This document shows positions 59,947 through 64,000 of a DNA stretch of 64,000 nucleotides, piece after piece. The translations under genes and the position numbers were made by a program. How positions within the stretch are numbered: position 1 is the first letter of the stretch; every line of letters begins with the position of its first letter. The notes under the pieces were generated by a model. The model ran no database searches and was not told the DNA's origin. It saw nothing but the letters and a program-made list of their open reading frames with translations. The DNA lies in NCBI RefSeq assembly GCF_037963145.1, contig NZ_CP150144.1, forward strand, positions 2,480,001 through 2,544,000. Direction: 5' to 3'. Source of the stretch: Oceanobacillus sp. FSL K6-2867. GTDB lineage: Bacteria > Bacillota > Bacilli > Bacillales > Amphibacillaceae.

Positions 59947-61461
59947 ATGGGAGAAAAATTAAAGCGCATACATCCCGGGTTGCTTCGGGAACGAGTTGTG
60001 TCCGCAAAGGAAGCTGCATCATGGATTCGTGATGGAATGACCTTAGGTTTAAGTGGATTTACTCGTGCTGGAGATGCGAAAGCAGTGCCAACCGCATTGG
60101 TGGAGCGGGCACGGAAAGGTGAGGCTTTCAAAGTGAATGTGTATACAGGAGCTTCACTGGGTTCCAACATTGATAAAATGTTTGCTGAAGCTGGAATTGT
60201 TGCGAAAAGATTACCGTTTCAGGCAGAACCAGCAATGCGGAACGCAATTAACACAGGGAAGCATCTGTTTGTAGACCAGCATTTATCACATACGGCGGAA
60301 ATGCTGCGGGGAGATGTTATTGATCGCGTAGACTATGCTATCCTGGAAGGAATCTCGATTACGGAAGACGGGATGCTTATCCCAACTACTTCTGTTGGGA
60401 ATTCACTTTCTTTTGCAGAAACAGCAGAAAACATCATCATTGAGCTGAATTTGGCACAGCCGGAAGCATTGGAGGGCTTGCATGATATTTACAGCCTCAG
60501 CAAGCAAGGAGAACGTACTCCGATTCCGTTAAATAAGGTTGACGAGCGGATTGGAACGCTTGGGATCCCGCTTGATTTTACTAAGGTTAAGGGGATTGTC
60601 TTCACCCATCAAGAGGATTCTCCATCTACAATTGTTCCTCCAGATGAGGAAACAAAAATGATGGCTGGTCATCTTCTGGACTTTTTGCGTTCCGAGATTC
60701 AAGCAGGTCGCTTAACGGATTCACTTATGCCGCTTCAATCGGGGATTGGATCGGTCGCAAATGCTGTGTTGCATGGAATGCTCGACTCAGAATTTGAAAA
60801 TCTAACAGTCTATTCGGAAGTATTGCAGGATGCGGTATTTGATTTAATCGATGCTGGTAAAGTCACATTTGCATCGGCATGTTCCTTAACCTTGTCAGAG
60901 GAAAAGATGGAACAGGTCTTTCGGGATTTCGACAAATACCGGGGCAAATTAATTTTACGGCCACAAGAAATATCCAATCAGCCAGAGATTATTCGTAGAC
61001 TCGGACTAATCTCCATTAATACCGCCTTAGAGTTTGATATTTATGGAAATGTAAACTCGACACACGTTAGTGGTACGAAAATGATGAATGGAATTGGTGG
61101 TTCTGGAGATTTTGCACGAAATGCACGGCTTGGGATTTTTGTGACAAAGTCGATTGCAAAAGGGGGAGACATCTCGAGTATTGTTCCGTTCGTGTCACAT
61201 GTTGATCATACGGAGCATGATGTGGATGTAGTAGTGACAGAACAAGGCTATGCGGATTTACGTGGGCTTGCTCCACGAGAGCGTGTCCCACTGATTATTG
61301 AAAACTGTGCACATCCAATGTACCGCGAACAGCTATGGGATTATTACGAGGAAGCACTTGAGCGTGGAGGGCAGACCCCTCATGTGCTGGAAAAAGCATT
61401 TTCATGGCATGCTAGTTTTAAAGAAACAGGTACAATGCGAAAGCTAGTTAAGCAAAAGTAA
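59947..61461 (+). CDS. Acetyl-CoA hydrolase / succinate:CoA or acetate:CoA transferase family
   Basis: The 504-residue protein has the two-domain CoA-transferase fold of the Cat1/AarC group: the N-terminal GLSGFTRAGDAKAVP, the catalytic-Glu region VYSEVLQDAVFDLID and the C-terminal GGSGDFARNARLG. It transfers CoA between acetyl-CoA and succinate or another carboxylate, or hydrolyses acetyl-CoA. Either activity is seen in the family and cannot be told apart here. ATG 59947 follows AGAGGG. The LytTR gene in front and the PaaI thioesterase suggest an acyl-CoA and carboxylate module. Confidence 0.9.
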   Translation: MGEKLKRIHPGLLRERVVSAKEAASWIRDGMTLGLSGFTRAGDAKAVPTALVERARKGEAFKVNVYTGASLGSNIDKMFAEAGIVAKRLPFQAEPAMRNAINTGKHLFVDQHLSHTAEMLRGDVIDRVDYAILEGISITEDGMLIPTTSVGNSLSFAETAENIIIELNLAQPEALEGLHDIYSLSKQGERTPIPLNKVDERIGTLGIPLDFTKVKGIVFTHQEDSPSTIVPPDEETKMMAGHLLDFLRSEIQAGRLTDSLMPLQSGIGSVANAVLHGMLDSEFENLTVYSEVLQDAVFDLIDAGKVTFASACSLTLSEEKMEQVFRDFDKYRGKLILRPQEISNQPEIIRRLGLISINTALEFDIYGNVNSTHVSGTKMMNGIGGSGDFARNARLGIFVTKSIAKGGDISSIVPFVSHVDHTEHDVDVVVTEQGYADLRGLAPRERVPLIIENCAHPMYREQLWDYYEEALERGGQTPHVLEKAFSWHASFKETGTMRKLVKQK

Positions 61462-61492
61462 GATGAAACATTAGGGGTTCGATATATAAAGG

Positions 61493-61533
61493 AAAAACAC
61501 ATGGGAAGAGGGCAGACTTCCCATGTGTTTTTT
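61493..61533 (+). terminator. Terminator after the CoA-transferase gene
   Basis: AAAAACACATGGGAAG/CTTCCCATGTGTTTTT with an eight-base loop, followed by TTTAG. Confidence 0.9.
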
Positions 61534-61540
61534 AGTGGAA

Positions 61541-61576
61541 ATGGAAATGCAGCATAGGCCTATGCTGCATTTCCAT
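61541..61576. repeat. Perfect 36-bp palindrome between convergent genes
   Basis: ATGGAAATGCAGCATAGG and its exact reverse complement meet with no spacer. It lies eight bases after a full terminator and 27 bp before the MFS stop codon. It may be the convergent gene's transcript end, but no T-run follows on the minus strand. Confidence 0.7.
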
Positions 61577-61602
61577 TGTTATTTTTCAGAGAACAATTTC
61601 AC

Positions 61603-62832
61603 TTAAGCATACCATTCTTGAATCTTTTCATCTGTTGGCAGCAAGAATGTTAGAAATCCTAATAAAGGAAGAATTGAAATCATAATCATGGTCGGTGTCA
61701 GCCCAATAAAGTCAATTAGCGTACCAAGAGCTACCGATCCAATTGCCCCCATCCCAAATGCCAATCCGACAATTAAACCAGACATCGTGCCAATTTTCCC
61801 CGGAATGAGCTCTTGAGCATAGACGACGGTAACGGAAAAGCTAGACATTAGAATAACTCCAATGACAGCAAGTAATATAATCGCGAAAACAGGGCCAACG
61901 TGTGGCAATAATAGTGCAAGAGGCGCAGAAGCAATTAGGGAAAACAGGATAACATTACGTTTTCCAAACCGGTCTGCCAATGGTCCGCCTAAAAATGTTC
62001 CAGCTGCCCCCATCGCAAGAAACGTAAAGATATAGACTTGAGATTTGGCAATTGTAAGGTCATAGCTGTCAATCGCGTAAAATGCATAGAAGTTCGAAAT
62101 AGCAGCTTGGTACCAGGAGCGAGCAAAAACAAGAAAAATTAATACAATAAGTGCGCTTTTAATTGCCCGGGACATATTTTTATTCGGTTTTGCTGCCTTT
62201 TTAGCTCCCTTCGTCCGCGAAAATTCTTTGATCTGCGCTGCATACCATTTTGCGATATGCATGAGAAAAAAGACAGCGAGCGCGGCAATTAATGTAAACC
62301 AAATGGCGCCAAACTGGCCTAATGGAACGAGCACCAATGCCGTGATAAGTGGTGCCAGTGCTTGCCCGGAATTTCCGCCCACTTGATAAATCGATTGAGC
62401 GAGCCCTCGCTTTGTACCAGCAGCAAGGTAGGCAACACGTGACCCTTCTGGGTGAAAGACGGCAGACCCCAAGCCAATAAAGACAACGCTTATGAGAATC
62501 ATCCAAAAGTTAGGAGCCAAAGCTAAACCAAGCATTCCAAACATACTACTCGTCAGCCCAATCGGTAAGGCGTATGGAATTGGACGCTTATCCGTATACA
62601 TGCCGACCAATGGCTGCATCACGGAGGAAACCATATTTAATGTAAAAGCAATGAGTCCAAGCTGTGTAAATGTCAGTCCTAAGGAACGTTCTAAAATTGG
62701 GAACATCGCAGGGATAACAGCTTGAAGCGAATCATTTAACAAATGACAGGTTCCAATGATAAATAAAATCGAATAGATGGGCTGGTTACTGATTGTGGAG
62801 CTAACTTTCTTATTTACTGCCTTTTCCAACAT
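61603..62832 (-). CDS. MFS transporter, Fsr (fosmidomycin resistance)-like
   Basis: The 409-residue protein has twelve predicted helices in two bundles, with Fsr-type CHLLNDSLQAVIPAMFPI in helix 1, VFIGLGSAVFHPEGSRVAYL in helix 4 and a central hydrophilic loop rich in Lys (TKGAKKAAKPNKN). MFS members of this type export fosmidomycin or similar drugs; the true substrate is unknown. ATG 62832 lies after AAGAAGGGAAAT. It is transcribed alone, convergent to the CoA-transferase gene. Confidence 0.88.
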   Translation of the reverse strand: MLEKAVNKKVSSTISNQPIYSILFIIGTCHLLNDSLQAVIPAMFPILERSLGLTFTQLGLIAFTLNMVSSVMQPLVGMYTDKRPIPYALPIGLTSSMFGMLGLALAPNFWMILISVVFIGLGSAVFHPEGSRVAYLAAGTKRGLAQSIYQVGGNSGQALAPLITALVLVPLGQFGAIWFTLIAALAVFFLMHIAKWYAAQIKEFSRTKGAKKAAKPNKNMSRAIKSALIVLIFLVFARSWYQAAISNFYAFYAIDSYDLTIAKSQVYIFTFLAMGAAGTFLGGPLADRFGKRNVILFSLIASAPLALLLPHVGPVFAIILLAVIGVILMSSFSVTVVYAQELIPGKIGTMSGLIVGLAFGMGAIGSVALGTLIDFIGLTPTMIMISILPLLGFLTFLLPTDEKIQEWYA

Positions 62833-63090
62833 ATTTCCCTTCTTTCTTATAATAGAAAACGACCAATATGATTAATCTTATTGCTATTGTACATCTGATA
62901 CTAAAAATAGCAACGGTTTTTGTTCCTGAATAAAAATAGTTAAATAGGTTTATACTGCCTGACAGACATCCTGTATAAGTACCGATTTTACTTACAGTTG
63001 AGTAAGTACGAATATGCCGGTGAAATTGCAGAAATTTTAATAGATATATGGTATTATATAAACTTATGATAATTAGTAGAGGGGTTTACG

Positions 63091-64000
63091 ATGACAAGAA
63101 ATACTTCCATTCCATTTACGGTTTCTAAAGATGATAATTTCTTTGATCGCTTAGGGGATTATATCGGTGATGTGTTTTATGATATTTTACCAGAACAAGG
63201 ATTTGAACTTCGTGACGAACAAATTTATATGGCCTTTCAGCTGGAACAGGCATTTAAAAATAAACATACGATATTTGCTGAGGCAGGTGTAGGAACAGGC
63301 AAGACGCTTGTTTATTTATTATATGCGATTTGCTATGCGCGTTATAAAGGAAAGCCTGCGATAATCTCTTGTGCAGACGAGACATTAATTGAACAGCTTG
63401 TGAAAAAAGGCGGAGATATTGAAAAACTGGAAACAGCACTCGGGCTCGATATTGATGTACGCCTCGCAAAAGCAAGGGAAAATTATGTATGTATTAAAAA
63501 ATTAAACCCGCTTGCAGAAATAACGGATGATGAAGATATTTTAAGTGTCCATGACGAGATTCCGGATTTCGTTTTTGATACCAGTGCAGTGATGAAATCA
63601 TTTGAGCGCTACGGAGATCGTAAAGAATATCCGTGGGTTTCTGATGAGAAGTGGGAAATGATCGGTTGGGACCCGCTCCAGCAGTGTGCAACCTGTGACT
63701 GGAGACATCGAAGTGGACAAACATTGAATCGGGAATACTACCGTCATGCAAAAGACATTATCATTTGTTCGCATGATTTTTATATGGAACATGTGTGGAC
63801 AAAGGAATCACGCAAGCGTGAAGGGCAATTGCCGCTCCTTCCAGAAGCAAGCTCTGTTGTATTTGATGAAGGTCATCTGCTGGAGGCTGCTGCACAAAAA
63901 GGGCTGACTTATCGATTTAATTTTGAAAATCTGACCAATGTTTTAACAGGGTATATGGGTCAGGATGTGCGCGAGGAATCGCTGCTTCTTGTTGAGGACA
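63091..64000 (+). CDS. ATP-dependent DNA helicase, DinG/XPD family, YpvA-like (partial)
   Basis: The frame opens at ATG 63091, with an AGAGGGG site, and runs off the window with no stop codon, so only the first ~303 residues are visible. They show Walker A AEAGVGTGKT (about 63-72), cysteines set for an Fe-S cluster (YVCIKK, then CATCDW, then IICSHDF) and the helicase motif II as VVFDEGHLLE (DEGH, not DEAH). It is of the DinG/YpvA kind and lacks the RecB nuclease domain of the other XPD-type helicase in this window. It acts on branched or damaged DNA or R-loops. Confidence 0.9.
   Translation, partial: MTRNTSIPFTVSKDDNFFDRLGDYIGDVFYDILPEQGFELRDEQIYMAFQLEQAFKNKHTIFAEAGVGTGKTLVYLLYAICYARYKGKPAIISCADETLIEQLVKKGGDIEKLETALGLDIDVRLAKARENYVCIKKLNPLAEITDDEDILSVHDEIPDFVFDTSAVMKSFERYGDRKEYPWVSDEKWEMIGWDPLQQCATCDWRHRSGQTLNREYYRHAKDIIICSHDFYMEHVWTKESRKREGQLPLLPEASSVVFDEGHLLEAAAQKGLTYRFNFENLTNVLTGYMGQDVREESLLLVED

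Noticed and set aside
1..64000. CRISPR arrays, tRNA or rRNA genes, prophage
   Set aside because: I saw no evenly spaced direct repeats with spacers, no tRNA cloverleaf or rRNA signature, and no phage structural genes. The CwlC-like amidase is a sporulation enzyme, not an endolysin, because it has SPOR repeats and a sporulation-type context.

Overview
The window reads as chromosome of a low-GC, endospore-forming Gram-positive bacterium, most likely a halotolerant or marine Bacillaceae of the Oceanobacillus/Virgibacillus kind. The reasons are strong AGGAGG-type ribosome binding sites, frequent TTG/GTG starts, an H-type small acid-soluble spore protein, a CwlC-like mother-cell lytic amidase, a YtvI-like membrane protein, Bacillus-type leader RNAs (S-box, yybP-ykoY, PyrR attenuator) and an OpuC-type osmoprotectant transporter. 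The genus is inferred from gene content, not from a marker gene.

Layout. 0-5 kb: end of a membrane protein, an OmpR-type two-component pair, a GC-rich structured repeat, a YkvI-like transporter, alanine racemase and an SspH-type protein. 5-13 kb: alkyltransferase-like protein, OsmC, an AI-2E/YtvI exporter-like protein, three NADPH-dependent FMN reductases (two in tandem duplication), a LysR regulator, an acyl-CoA thioesterase and butanediol dehydrogenase. 13-19 kb: a membrane-anchored L7/L12-like protein, YhhN, a POT peptide symporter, a RecB-like-nuclease/XPD helicase fusion and a PNPOx-fold stress protein. 19-23 kb: a SAM riboswitch driving an HcxA-like dehydrogenase and an orphan MetQ, then CwlC and a small unrecognised gene. 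23-27 kb: pstSCAB behind an 11-bp-phased Pho box, then a decayed IS3-family element.

28-36 kb is the most interesting region. An OpuC-type ABC transporter (four genes), a CocE/NonD-type hydrolase, a GbsR-type regulator, a BKACE (DUF849) enzyme, a 3-hydroxyacyl-CoA-dehydrogenase-like carnitine dehydrogenase and a hotdog thioesterase lie on one strand in close order. Together they spell out import of carnitine (possibly acylcarnitine) and its conversion through 3-dehydrocarnitine and betainyl-CoA to glycine betaine, so one locus could supply both carbon and a compatible solute. A terminator-like hairpin separates the transport/hydrolase half from the regulator/catabolic half.

36-47 kb: a VOC protein, a LysM-3D wall protein with no canonical start for its full signal peptide, a divergent TetR / FMN reductase-DsbA-YdhR thiol or electrophile-stress module, an orphan xylulokinase, gene debris, codBA under a PyrR attenuator, and a CidA/LrgA-CidB/LrgB pair. 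47-64 kb: a yybP-ykoY manganese riboswitch and its P-type ATPase, argGH behind twin ARG boxes, a HAD phosphatase, two GNATs, 6-phosphogluconolactonase, a YutJ-like NADH dehydrogenase, a PaaI thioesterase, a LytTR regulator next to an acetyl-CoA hydrolase/CoA-transferase, an Fsr-like MFS exporter and the start of a second DinG/XPD-type helicase running off the end.

All assignments are from reading the sequence and remembered family features. No database search was run.
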